From positions 1 through 21,010 of the forward strand of contig DASZTL010000035.1 in NCBI GenBank assembly GCA_035548055.1: a DNA stretch of 21,010 nucleotides, in the 5' to 3' direction. The translations under genes and the position numbers were made by a program. The DNA is from DASZTV01 sp035548055 (lineage in GTDB: Bacteria > Actinomycetota > Actinomycetes > JAFAQI01). This document shows positions 1 through 8,102 of this stretch, piece by piece; positions within the stretch are counted from its first letter, which is position 1; each line of letters begins with the position of its first letter. The notes beneath the pieces are model-generated. The model was not told where the DNA came from. It worked only from the letters and a program-made list of their open reading frames with translations, and searched no databases.

Positions 1-54
1 TCCTCGCGTGCCCCCGCCGCTCTCGAGTCGATCACGCGGGTCCAGACGCAGGCC

Positions 55-3000
55 TCAGCCGGAAGGTTGCACGCCTTCCGGCCCGCCGCTGAGCAGGACG
101 GCGAGCTCGTCGCGGTCGAGCAGCTTCTCCGGTCGCTCGACATGGGAGTCACGCACGTAGAGGAAGCCAGCCGTCACGAGGGCCGGAGCGACGCCGGCCA
201 GGTCGGCCCACGCCAGCCGGTAGATCGACAGCTGCAACGCGGCCGCCTCGAAGTCCGCACCCTTGGGCATCGCGCCGGTCTTGAAGTCGATGACGTCGTA
301 CCCGCCGTCCTCCCTCGGGTAGACCGCGTCGATCCGGCCGCGCAGCAGCCGTCCGCCGATCACCATTTCGAACGGTGCTTCGACCTTCACCGGCGTGCGT
401 TGCGCCCACCCGCTGGCGAGGAACTTCTCCTGCAGCTCGGCCAGCTCGGCGTCGCTCAGTGCCGCGTCTCCCGCGCCGGGCAGGTCGTCCGGATCGAGCA
501 GCGCCGCGCCGGCGAGACCGTACAAGCCCTCCACCCATGCATGGAAGCGCGATCCTCGACGAGCCTGCGGCTGCGGTCGCTGCGGCACCGGCCGTGCGAG
601 GGCGGCAGCAAACGCGTCCTCGTTCCGGGCAAGCGCGACCACCTGACTCGTCGTGAGCCGGGCTGGCACCGCGACCTCGACCGTCCGCGCCCGCCGACGC
701 CGCGCCTCGTCGATCAGCAGCGCGGTGTCGCGCCGCCAGTCGGCCGCGACGACAGCGTCGTCACCCGTGACCTCGACCATCGGGCGCAACGTCCCGCGAG
801 CCGACTCGACCAGCTGAGCCGCCGTCTGCCGCTGCGCCGTCTCGGCTTCGTCCGGCACCACTGGCCACGTGACGTCCGCAACCCCGGCGGCGAGGATCGG
901 GTTCGGCACATCCGCCGCGGGCGGGTCGCACCACACGTCGGCGGTGACGGTCGGTGCACCAAGCTCGGCGACCTCGGTCAGGAACAGCGAGGTCGCGCAC
1001 GGATCCTTGCGGGTGCCGATCCAGGTGTACGCCGACAGCAACAGCTGATGGCGGGCGCGAGTGAAGGCCACGTAGGCAAGCCGCCGCTCCTCGTCGTCGG
1101 AGTCCGACTTGCACTCCTCCTTGAACGCCTTCTCGTCCGCGGTCGTCTCGTAGGCCCGGAGGACCGGGAGGTCGTCGCTGTCCCCGCGGCACGCGAACGG
1201 AAGCACGGCCGCGCCGGTGATCCAGCTCGGCCTCGACTTCCCGGTCGGGAAGACCTGCTCGACGAGACCGGGCACCGCGACGACGTCCCACTCGAGCCCC
1301 TTCGCGGCGTGGACGGTCATCAGCTTGACCGTGTCGGTATCGGACACCGGACCGACGTCGAGCCCGCGCTCGTTCTCCGCCGCCGCCTTCAGGTAGGCGA
1401 GGAACGCGACCAGGTCGGCCTCACCGTCGATGCCGTTGAACTGAGCCGTGACGTCGAGGAACGCGTGGATGTTCGCGAGTCTGGCGGCCGCGAGCGCGGC
1501 GTCACCGGCTTCGACCTCGACGTCCAGCCCGGAGGCCGCGATCACCTCGGTGACGAGGTCGACGAGTGGCTGCCCAACGAGCCGTCGCAACCTGCGGATC
1601 TCGGCGACGAACCGGCCGATCCGCTCGTAGGCCTGCGACGAGTACGCCGCGGGCGGGCCGGGCGACTCGATCGCCTCGAGCAGTGACGGCGCTTCGACGG
1701 GATCAGCCGAGCTGGTGGCCTGCGCCAACACCTCGCTCAACCCGTGCCCGACGGCGGGCTCGTCAGCGGGGAGCTCGGTGACGTCAGCCGCGGCCGCATC
1801 GCCGTCGGTCCCTGACGGTGCGACGACACGCAGCCGGGCGAGGTGCCCGGCGCGACGGCCGATCGCCGCCAGGTCGCGCACGCCGATCCGCCATCGCGGC
1901 CCGGTGAGCAACCGCACCGCCGACGCATTGGCGGTCCCGTCGGCGAGCAGGGTGAGGGTCGCGACGATGTCACTCACCTCGGGCATCGCGAGCAGTCCGC
2001 CGAGGCCGACCACCTCGACCGGGATGTCGCGCAGCACCATCGCCTGGTGGAGCCGCGGGAAGTCGGTACGGCGACGGCCCAGCACCGCGATCTGACCGGC
2101 CGGCACGCCACCGTCCATCGCGGTGACGATGCGATGTGCCAGCCAGTCGGCCTCGTCCTGCGCCGTCGGCAGCCGAGCGATGCGCACCTCACCGGCATCC
2201 TCGCGGCCGTCCACCGGGCGCAGATCCGGCAGGACCAGGCGCGAACGCGACTTGCGAACCAGGGAGTCATACAGCGGCTTCGCGACTACGTTCGCCGCCT
2301 CGAGAACGCGCCCGTCGCAACGGAAGCTCGTCATCAGCGGCATCGGCGGCGCCGGCTCCCGTCGAGGGTCGAAGTGCTCCGCGAAGCGCGACAGGTTCGA
2401 TGCGGAGGCGCCGCGCCAGCCGTAGATCGCCTGGTTCGGGTCACCGACCGCAGTGATGGCGTGCCCGTCGCCGAACAGCGTCGAGAAGAGCACCCGCTGC
2501 GCGACGCCGGTGTCCTGGTACTCGTCGAGCACGACCACCTGGTAGCGCTCCCGCTCGATCGCGGCGACCTCGGGCGATGCCTGTGCGATCGCGCACGCGA
2601 GGGCGACCTGATCACCGAAGTCGATGAGGTCCAGCCGCGCCTTCTCTTCGTTGTACAGCTCGACGAGCGTCAGCAGCTCGTCACGGGCGCGCGTCTTCGT
2701 GACCATGTCCTTGGCCCACTTCAGCTGCTTCGGCAACGCTTCGACCGCGGCACGGACCCCGGCGTCGTGGGCACGGACGGCCTCGTGGGTGCAGAGGTGG
2801 TCGGAGACCTCGCCGGCCAACGCGACGACCAGCTCCGCGACGTACGGCGTCGTCCAGTCCAGATGCGGGAACGGTCCCGGCGCGCGGCTCGCCACGCGCA
2901 TGGCGAGCTGCCACTGGACGGCCTCGGTCAGGAGCGTTGCTCCGGGCTCCCGCCCGATCCGTAGCGCGTGGTCACGGACGATCTGCGCGGCGTAGGAGTT

Positions 3001-3330
3001 GTACGTCGCGACCGTCGGCAGGTCCTCGTGGCCGTCGTCCTCACCGCGAGGCGGGAGGGCAGCGAGACAGTGCCGAACCCGTTCGGCCAGCTCGGCCGCA
3101 GCCTTGTTCGTGAACGTGACGCCGAGGATCCGGTCGGCGCGGACCCCGAAGTGCGCAACCGCATAGACGACTCGGGCCGCCATCACCATCGTCTTGCCGG
3201 AGCCGGCTCCGGCAACGACGAGCTGTGGTGAGAGCGGTGCGGTGATGACCGCCATCTGCTCGCCGGTGAAGTCCTTGTCGAGCAGCGCTCGCAGGTAGCT
3301 GCCGTCCGCCGTCGGCTCCACCCGCTTCAC
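55..3330 (-). CDS. adnB: AdnB-like subunit of the AdnAB DNA motor-nuclease (UvrD-type helicase plus RecB-type nuclease)
   Basis: This 1091-residue protein should be the AdnB subunit of the heterodimeric helicase-nuclease that resects double-strand breaks in actinobacteria. An N-terminal superfamily 1 helicase carries Walker A GAGSGKT (41-47), motif II DEYQD (269-273) and motif III GDPNQAIYGWRG (about 296-307). Further on are motif V (TVHAAKGLEWD) and motif VI (YVAFTRARHQ). The C-terminus is a RecB-family PD-(D/E)XK nuclease with His930, Asp1001, Asp1015, Lys1017 and the Q1033-xxx-Y1037 motif, so it looks catalytically complete. The length matches M. tuberculosis AdnB (Rv3201c, about 1100 residues). 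I see no Fe-S cysteine cluster, unlike the partner. The start is GTG and overlaps the adnA stop by 4 nt (GTGA), which implies translational coupling. A generic UvrD/PcrA helicase is less likely because of the nuclease domain and the paired gene. Confidence 0.93.
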   Translation of the reverse strand: MKRVEPTADGSYLRALLDKDFTGEQMAVITAPLSPQLVVAGAGSGKTMVMAARVVYAVAHFGVRADRILGVTFTNKAAAELAERVRHCLAALPPRGEDDGHEDLPTVATYNSYAAQIVRDHALRIGREPGATLLTEAVQWQLAMRVASRAPGPFPHLDWTTPYVAELVVALAGEVSDHLCTHEAVRAHDAGVRAAVEALPKQLKWAKDMVTKTRARDELLTLVELYNEEKARLDLIDFGDQVALACAIAQASPEVAAIERERYQVVVLDEYQDTGVAQRVLFSTLFGDGHAITAVGDPNQAIYGWRGASASNLSRFAEHFDPRREPAPPMPLMTSFRCDGRVLEAANVVAKPLYDSLVRKSRSRLVLPDLRPVDGREDAGEVRIARLPTAQDEADWLAHRIVTAMDGGVPAGQIAVLGRRRTDFPRLHQAMVLRDIPVEVVGLGGLLAMPEVSDIVATLTLLADGTANASAVRLLTGPRWRIGVRDLAAIGRRAGHLARLRVVAPSGTDGDAAAADVTELPADEPAVGHGLSEVLAQATSSADPVEAPSLLEAIESPGPPAAYSSQAYERIGRFVAEIRRLRRLVGQPLVDLVTEVIAASGLDVEVEAGDAALAAARLANIHAFLDVTAQFNGIDGEADLVAFLAYLKAAAENERGLDVGPVSDTDTVKLMTVHAAKGLEWDVVAVPGLVEQVFPTGKSRPSWITGAAVLPFACRGDSDDLPVLRAYETTADEKAFKEECKSDSDDEERRLAYVAFTRARHQLLLSAYTWIGTRKDPCATSLFLTEVAELGAPTVTADVWCDPPAADVPNPILAAGVADVTWPVVPDEAETAQRQTAAQLVESARGTLRPMVEVTGDDAVVAADWRRDTALLIDEARRRRARTVEVAVPARLTTSQVVALARNEDAFAAALARPVPQRPQPQARRGSRFHAWVEGLYGLAGAALLDPDDLPGAGDAALSDAELAELQEKFLASGWAQRTPVKVEAPFEMVIGGRLLRGRIDAVYPREDGGYDVIDFKTGAMPKGADFEAAALQLSIYRLAWADLAGVAPALVTAGFLYVRDSHVERPEKLLDRDELAVLLSGGPEGVQPSG

Positions 3331-6300
3331 TGCATCACCTGGGCGCCATCGTCACTAGACGGGCATGACGTGCGGAACCGGCAGTAGCCGCAGCCCTCGT
3401 TCACTCGCGCCGGGAACGCCTCGGTGCGGATGCCCTTCGCGATGCCGTCGACGAGGTCGTCGACCCACTCGTCGCCGTCTTCGAGCGGAGCCTGTCGTTG
3501 GACCTTCACCGCGCCACGCACCGACTTGCGCAGCTGGACGAGCTCGGCTCCGCCGGGTTTCGTCGACCAGTCCTTGAACGCGCCGTGCCGCGTGACCAGC
3601 TGGTAGACGCCCAGCTGCGCATCCGTCTTGACCCGTTCGTCGCTGGGCGGGTTGCGGCTGGTCTTCAAGTCCACGACGACGAGGCCACCGTCCGCGTCGA
3701 GCTCGATGCGATCGGCGCGGCCTCGTACGACGACGTCGTCGCCGACCGCGACCTCGAAGCTGACTTCTGCGCTCGCGCACTCGCGGTCATTGAGGGCGTG
3801 CCACGCGAGGAAGCGCTCCAGTGCTGCTCGGGCCTCGGCGTGGTCCCGCACCGCCTGCCACTTCGCGTCGTACGGCAACAGGTGCCACACCTCGTCGAGC
3901 CGTTCGACGAGGACGTCGATGTCGGCGGGCAGCTCGCCGACGACGACCGCCTCGGCCAGCGCGTGGACGATCGAACCGAAGCCTTGCGCGGTGGACGTCG
4001 ACTCACTCGCCTTGGCTTCGCGATCGAGGAACCACGCACGAGGGCAGCGGTCGAAGGCCGCGACAGCCGATGCGGAGAGCTCGACCGGCCGGTCCGGGTC
4101 GCGGACTGCAGCGGCGCCTGGCGTCTCGGCCAACAGCCCCCACCACCGGTCCGGCGAGGCGGCGGGGACCAGCGGCGTACCGTCCTCGTCCGCGGCGTCG
4201 GCGAGGTCAGCGAGACATTCGGCGGCGACCTGCCGCAGGTCGTCGGGGACCGTCGGGTCGCGTAGCGCACGTCGCAGCCGCGCCACGAGAGAAGCGACCG
4301 ACAAGATGCCCGTCGTTGTCGTCACCGACTCCGGAAGCTCGAGTCCGGTCTCGGTGAGCAGCCGGGACGGACGCTCCGCCAGGTCATCTGTGCCGGAGGT
4401 CGCGGTGAGCACGAGCCGCTGCTTCGCGCGAGTGACCGCGACGTAGAACAACCGCCGCTCGTCGGTCAGCAGCGAGCCGGCGTCCGGGCCGGCGCCCGGC
4501 GAGTCCAGCGCAAGGCCGTCGGCGTCGAGCAGGCTGCCGCGCCGACGCAGGTCCGGCCACACCGCCTCCTGCACCCCCGCGACGACGACGAGGTCCCACT
4601 CGAGCCCTTTGGACCGGTGGGCGGTCAGCAGCCTGACGGCGCCCAGCGCCCCGGCCTTCTCCTCGTACGGCGCCGCCGGGATCTCCTGCGAGGACACCTC
4701 GGCGAGCAGCGCCCCGACGGTCGCGCGAGGCTGCTTGTCCTCGAGCCGGCCGGCCAGCTCGAACAGCGCGAGCACCGCGTCGAGGTCGCGGTCAGCCGCA
4801 CGTCCTTCGGCGTCGGCCGACATCGCAGATGCGCCGAGGCGCCGCGCCCAGTCCGATCCGTCCCACAGCGCCCACAGGACCTCGGCCGGGCTGCCACCGC
4901 GCAGCTGGACGGCAATCGCCGCGTCGAGCAGCTTCGTCAGCCGCAGCACCGGCGCTGCAATCCAGTGTTCGATCAGCGACACCACGGACGGTTCGTCGAC
5001 CGCCTCCGCGATCAGCTTCGTGGACGGCCGGGCCAACCCGTCGTTGGCCGCCCGGTCGAGCTCGCGAAGCCGCCGGCCGAGCGCGCGTAGCTGGGAGGGA
5101 GTCGCGCCGGCCAGCGGCGAGGTCAGCAGCATGCGCGCGACGTCCGGCGTCATCGGCTGCGGTGGCCGCACCTCGCGGCCGGCAGGCGACCGCTCGCCCC
5201 GGGTTCGCTCGTCGACGATCTCGAGCGCACGCAGCAACGGCGCCACCGCGGGGTCGCGCGCCAGCGGCAGCTCGTCGGCAGCGACCGACACCGGGATCCC
5301 CGCGGCAACCAGGGTCCGTCGGATCGTCGAGATGCTTCGCACGCCGGAGCGCACCAGAACGGCCATGCGCGACCACGCCACACCGTCGACGAGGTGGGCG
5401 CGGCGCAGCAGGTCGGCGATCCCGGTGACCTCGGCGGCGACGGAAGAGAACAGCCGGATCTCCGGCGGTGGCCCCTCCGGCCCGGCCGGCTGAAGATTGC
5501 GGTGCGCCTCGCGGCGCGAGGTCAGCCGACCCAACGGGAGCTTGGTCGCGACCGACCGCGACAGCCCGACGAGCGCGGGACCGGACCGCCGGCACACCTG
5601 CAGCTCCGTCACCGGCGCCCGCTCACCCGTCGCGGTCGGGAAGCGGTCGGGGAACTCGATGATGCCGGTGACGTCGGCACCGCGGAACCCGTAGATCGAC
5701 TGGTCAGGGTCGCCGACCGCGACGAGGAGCCGGCCGTCACCGGCGAGCAGCCGCAACAGCTGCTCCTGCGAGGGGTCGGTGTCCTGGTATTCGTCGACGT
5801 AGACGGCCTTGTACCTCTGGCACACCGAGCTCGCCTCGCCGGCGAGCAGGTCCAGGGCGCGGTCGATGACGCCGGAGTAGTCGACTTCGTTGCGCAGGGA
5901 GAGCACTTCGAGGTACTCGGCGAGGAAGTCACCGGCGGCGATCCAGGCGGGGCGACCGTGCGCGCGGCCGCGGGCACGCAGCGCGGCGGGATCAAGTCCG
6001 TGTTCTCCCGCGCGGTCGAGGACGTCGCACACCTCCTTCGCGAAGCCACGAAGTCGCAGGGCGGGGGCGAGCTCGGCCGGCCATCGGGTCTTGCCGACGC
6101 CGGCTGCGTCGCCATCGAGCAGCTCGCGCACCCGAAGCTCGCGCTCGGCGCCGGACAGCAGGCGGGGCAACGTGTCGCCGGGCGCGACGCCGTGGTTGCG
6201 AAGCAGCGAGTAGCAGAAGGAATGGAAGGTCGACGCCGCCGGCTCGACGACGGTGCGACCGAGTCGGCCGGCGATCCGGCTGCGCAGCTCGTCGGCCGCC

Positions 6301-6533
6301 TTGCGGCTGAAGGTGAGGACCAGGACCTCGTCCGGAGCGGCGCCGCGTCGTACCCGTTCGACCACTGACTCGACCAGCGTCGTCGTCTTGCCGGTGCCCG
6401 GTCCGGCGAGGACGAGCAGCGGCCCGCGGTCATGGTCGACGACCGCCTGCTGGGTCGGGTCGAGCTCGGGCGCTGCCACCGGATCGACCGGCGGCCGAAC
6501 CAGCCGGTAGGTCGTAGCGGATGAGCTCACCAC
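3327..6533 (-). CDS. adnA: AdnA-like subunit of the AdnAB DNA motor-nuclease, with Fe-S nuclease domain
   Basis: This 1068-residue protein is the upstream partner of adnB. It has a Q-motif-like LDPTQQAVV (24-32), Walker A GPGTGKT (44-50), motif II DEYQD (247-251), motif III GDPDQSIYGFRG (274-285), then TAHRSKGLEWD and YVAVTRAKQR for motifs V and VI. The C-terminal RecB-type nuclease shows His857, Asp941, Asp955, Lys957 and Q973-xxx-Y977. Cys830 (in FDRCPRAW) together with Cys1048, Cys1051 and Cys1057 (C-x2-C-x5-C) resembles the AddB/AdnA four-cysteine iron-sulfur staple that holds the nuclease domain. The start is GTG, preceded by a weak GGGA about 5 nt upstream; GTG also encodes residue 2. 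M. tuberculosis AdnA (Rv3202c) has a similar length and order. The 57-nt gap from the upstream lipoprotein gene suggests one operon, though a separate promoter cannot be excluded. Confidence 0.93.
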   Translation of the reverse strand: MVSSSATTYRLVRPPVDPVAAPELDPTQQAVVDHDRGPLLVLAGPGTGKTTTLVESVVERVRRGAAPDEVLVLTFSRKAADELRSRIAGRLGRTVVEPAASTFHSFCYSLLRNHGVAPGDTLPRLLSGAERELRVRELLDGDAAGVGKTRWPAELAPALRLRGFAKEVCDVLDRAGEHGLDPAALRARGRAHGRPAWIAAGDFLAEYLEVLSLRNEVDYSGVIDRALDLLAGEASSVCQRYKAVYVDEYQDTDPSQEQLLRLLAGDGRLLVAVGDPDQSIYGFRGADVTGIIEFPDRFPTATGERAPVTELQVCRRSGPALVGLSRSVATKLPLGRLTSRREAHRNLQPAGPEGPPPEIRLFSSVAAEVTGIADLLRRAHLVDGVAWSRMAVLVRSGVRSISTIRRTLVAAGIPVSVAADELPLARDPAVAPLLRALEIVDERTRGERSPAGREVRPPQPMTPDVARMLLTSPLAGATPSQLRALGRRLRELDRAANDGLARPSTKLIAEAVDEPSVVSLIEHWIAAPVLRLTKLLDAAIAVQLRGGSPAEVLWALWDGSDWARRLGASAMSADAEGRAADRDLDAVLALFELAGRLEDKQPRATVGALLAEVSSQEIPAAPYEEKAGALGAVRLLTAHRSKGLEWDLVVVAGVQEAVWPDLRRRGSLLDADGLALDSPGAGPDAGSLLTDERRLFYVAVTRAKQRLVLTATSGTDDLAERPSRLLTETGLELPESVTTTTGILSVASLVARLRRALRDPTVPDDLRQVAAECLADLADAADEDGTPLVPAASPDRWWGLLAETPGAAAVRDPDRPVELSASAVAAFDRCPRAWFLDREAKASESTSTAQGFGSIVHALAEAVVVGELPADIDVLVERLDEVWHLLPYDAKWQAVRDHAEARAALERFLAWHALNDRECASAEVSFEVAVGDDVVVRGRADRIELDADGGLVVVDLKTSRNPPSDERVKTDAQLGVYQLVTRHGAFKDWSTKPGGAELVQLRKSVRGAVKVQRQAPLEDGDEWVDDLVDGIAKGIRTEAFPARVNEGCGYCRFRTSCPSSDDGAQVMQ

Positions 6534-6590
6534 CGCATCCCAGCACGTCGGTACGACGTCGTGGCCAGCTCGCGTCGCTATGACGCGATG

Positions 6591-7757
6591 TCAGCCTTGT
6601 GCGGCGAAGACGCTGACCTCGCGCAGCGAGGTGAAGAACCCTCCGGTGTCGGTGTCGACCCGGACCGCCGCGACCCGGAGCCCTGGCAAGGAGTGCACGA
6701 GCACGTCGTCAGCGCTGCCGAACGGCTGCGTCGCGACATGCGTGAAGTGGTGACCGTCAGAGCTGATGGACATCGAGCAGCTCAGACAGCCGCGCACCAC
6801 GAGCAGCGCGGCATTGACCGGGTGGCGGAGCCGCACGGTCACGTCGCGATGATCGCGCTGCGCGTGACCCTTGCACGGTCCGTCTGCGCAGCGCGGATCG
6901 TCCGTCGGCTGCCAGTCGGAGTCGAGGACGCCATCGGTCAGCCCGCAGGGATGCTGACGGATCTGCTGACCGCGACTTCCCGTCACGGTGCACGCGGCGT
7001 CGCGGCTAGCCGGCACCTCCGTACCGCGAACTTCGAGGCTGCTGCTGAACAACGCGTCCCGGCCGTGCAGTCGGCCGGTCCGGGCGGTTGTCAGCAGGAG
7101 ACGCTCGTCTTCGACGACGCGAGCGTCGTACCCGTTGGTGACGGTCAGCGCGTGGCCGTCGGCGACGGGCGGCGTACCGGTCTCGGTCTCGAGTGACGCC
7201 TCGAAGTGCGAAGCGCCGTAGCGCAGCGGCAACGACGGCGGTACGACGAAGCGGCGGTTGCCCACCGCGCGCACGTGTGGCGACCCGGATGCCAGCACGA
7301 CCGCCGCCCGCGAGGACCCGCGCTTCCAGGGAACGACGACGCTCGTCGCGACCCGCGCCGCGTCGCCACGTGCCGCGGCGATCGTCACGTTGTAGTCGTC
7401 ATGCTCCTTGTTCGGCCCGGGTAGCGACAACGCGAAGGAGCCGTCGCGCGCCGAGAACCCATTCGCGTGCGGCGCCGAGCACCCGAGCAGACAGTAGAAG
7501 CCCACCGTCGAGAACGCTCCGATCGCGCGGGCGGCCTGCTCACCACCGTTGAGCGCGACGGACACGACGACGGTCGCACCTGAGACGGGGTGACCGGAGG
7601 TGTCGGTCACGACGCCGGAGATCGACCGGCCGTGGACCGGGTCCGCGTGCGGCGGCACCGATGCGGGTGTCGTCACCGGGATCTGGCCGGCCGTGCGTGA
7701 CTCGGCGCAGCCGGCAGCAAGGGACATCGCGAGCAGGGCCACCGCGATCCACCGCAT
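6591..7757 (-). CDS. Secreted lipoprotein with carboxypeptidase-regulatory-like domain and discoidin-like C-terminus
   Basis: This is a 388-residue predicted lipoprotein. A short hydrophobic signal ends in SLAAG before Cys17, which should be lipidated and anchored on the outer face of the membrane. Residues about 43-130 read as a carboxypeptidase-regulatory-like beta-sandwich (SGVVTDTSGHPVSGATVVV). The last ~130 residues contain paired cysteines (CLSCSMSISSDG) and a pattern like F5/8 type C (discoidin) carbohydrate-binding domains: LTDGVLDSDWQ, a CxxC strand, then a final strand REVSVFA. I chose the ATG at 7755-7757 because GGGAG lies 6 nt before it; an in-frame TTG 7 codons upstream lacks such a site. 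The ATL stop is only 2 nt upstream, so the two are probably co-transcribed. The substrate and role are unknown. Its presence between a DNA-repair protein gene and adnA is odd. Confidence 0.8.
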   Translation of the reverse strand: MRWIAVALLAMSLAAGCAESRTAGQIPVTTPASVPPHADPVHGRSISGVVTDTSGHPVSGATVVVSVALNGGEQAARAIGAFSTVGFYCLLGCSAPHANGFSARDGSFALSLPGPNKEHDDYNVTIAAARGDAARVATSVVVPWKRGSSRAAVVLASGSPHVRAVGNRRFVVPPSLPLRYGASHFEASLETETGTPPVADGHALTVTNGYDARVVEDERLLLTTARTGRLHGRDALFSSSLEVRGTEVPASRDAACTVTGSRGQQIRQHPCGLTDGVLDSDWQPTDDPRCADGPCKGHAQRDHRDVTVRLRHPVNAALLVVRGCLSCSMSISSDGHHFTHVATQPFGSADDVLVHSLPGLRVAAVRVDTDTGGFFTSLREVSVFAAQG

Positions 7758-7759
7758 GC

Positions 7760-8050
7760 TCAGCTCCCGCCGTTCCAACGCGCGCGGCGAAGGTCCACCC
7801 GCTCGCCATCCATCGGCACGCCTTCGGACCGCAACAGCGCAACCTGGCGATCACGTACTTCCGGTGCGCAGGTGCCGTCGACTCGGACCACCCGATGCCA
7901 CGGCACCTCGCCGCCGTACCGGCCCATGACCGTCCCGACGGTGCGCCCGGTGCCTTTGCCTATGTACTCCGCGACGTCGCTGTAGGCCATCACCTTGCCG
8001 ACCGGGATCGAGTCCACCGCGTCCAGCACCTCACGCGCGTACGGCGTCAC
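7760..8050 (-). CDS. Alkyltransferase-like protein (ATL), MGMT family without the acceptor cysteine
   Basis: The protein matches the DNA-binding domain of O6-alkylguanine-DNA alkyltransferase. It has the signature VPWHRVV in which Trp51 replaces the acceptor cysteine of PCHRV. That substitution defines ATLs, which bind O6-alkylguanine and flag it for nucleotide excision repair rather than removing the alkyl group. The probable arginine finger lies in GRTVGTVM (Arg36), and the C-terminus ends in the family-typical VDLRRARWNG. A GTG start at 8048-8050 gives 96 residues, close to the usual size. It follows TACTGT by 7 nt, the layout of a leaderless actinobacterial transcript, and no Shine-Dalgarno is visible. 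A GTG at 8057-8059 (99 residues) is the main alternative. Longer starts would run into the divergent epimerase gene. The counterpart near adnA in M. tuberculosis is Rv3204. Confidence 0.88.
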   Translation of the reverse strand: MTPYAREVLDAVDSIPVGKVMAYSDVAEYIGKGTGRTVGTVMGRYGGEVPWHRVVRVDGTCAPEVRDRQVALLRSEGVPMDGERVDLRRARWNGGS

Positions 8051-8102
8051 GCTCGGCACAGTAACCGACCAGGACTGCCCGGGGACTAGCGTTCGACGCA
8101 TG
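8048..8102. promoter_or_regulatory. Compact divergent promoter region with possible leaderless starts on both strands
   Basis: On the plus strand TAGCGT (8087-8092) fits the actinobacterial -10 pattern TAnnnT and lies exactly 7 nt before the ATG at 8100. On the minus strand TACTGT (8063-8058) lies exactly 7 nt before the GTG at 8050. Both spacings predict that transcription begins at the start codon, and neither start has a good Shine-Dalgarno at normal distance. No convincing -35 hexamer was found for either. This is inferred from motif spacing only. Confidence 0.4.

Noticed and set aside
1..54. Possible start of a gene downstream of adnB
   Set aside because: Too short to judge. A GTG-initiated frame exists on the minus strand but has no supporting motif or ribosome-binding site that I can verify.
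67..2964. Long plus-strand open frames opposite adnB (67-1686 and 1843-2964)
   Set aside because: They are antisense to a protein with complete helicase and nuclease motifs. Their translations are Arg/Pro-rich with no domain, as expected from high-GC shadow frames.
7995..8099. 35-residue N-terminal extension of the epimerase
   Set aside because: It would overlap ATL and push the glycine-rich loop away from the N-terminus; family members begin directly at the first Rossmann strand.
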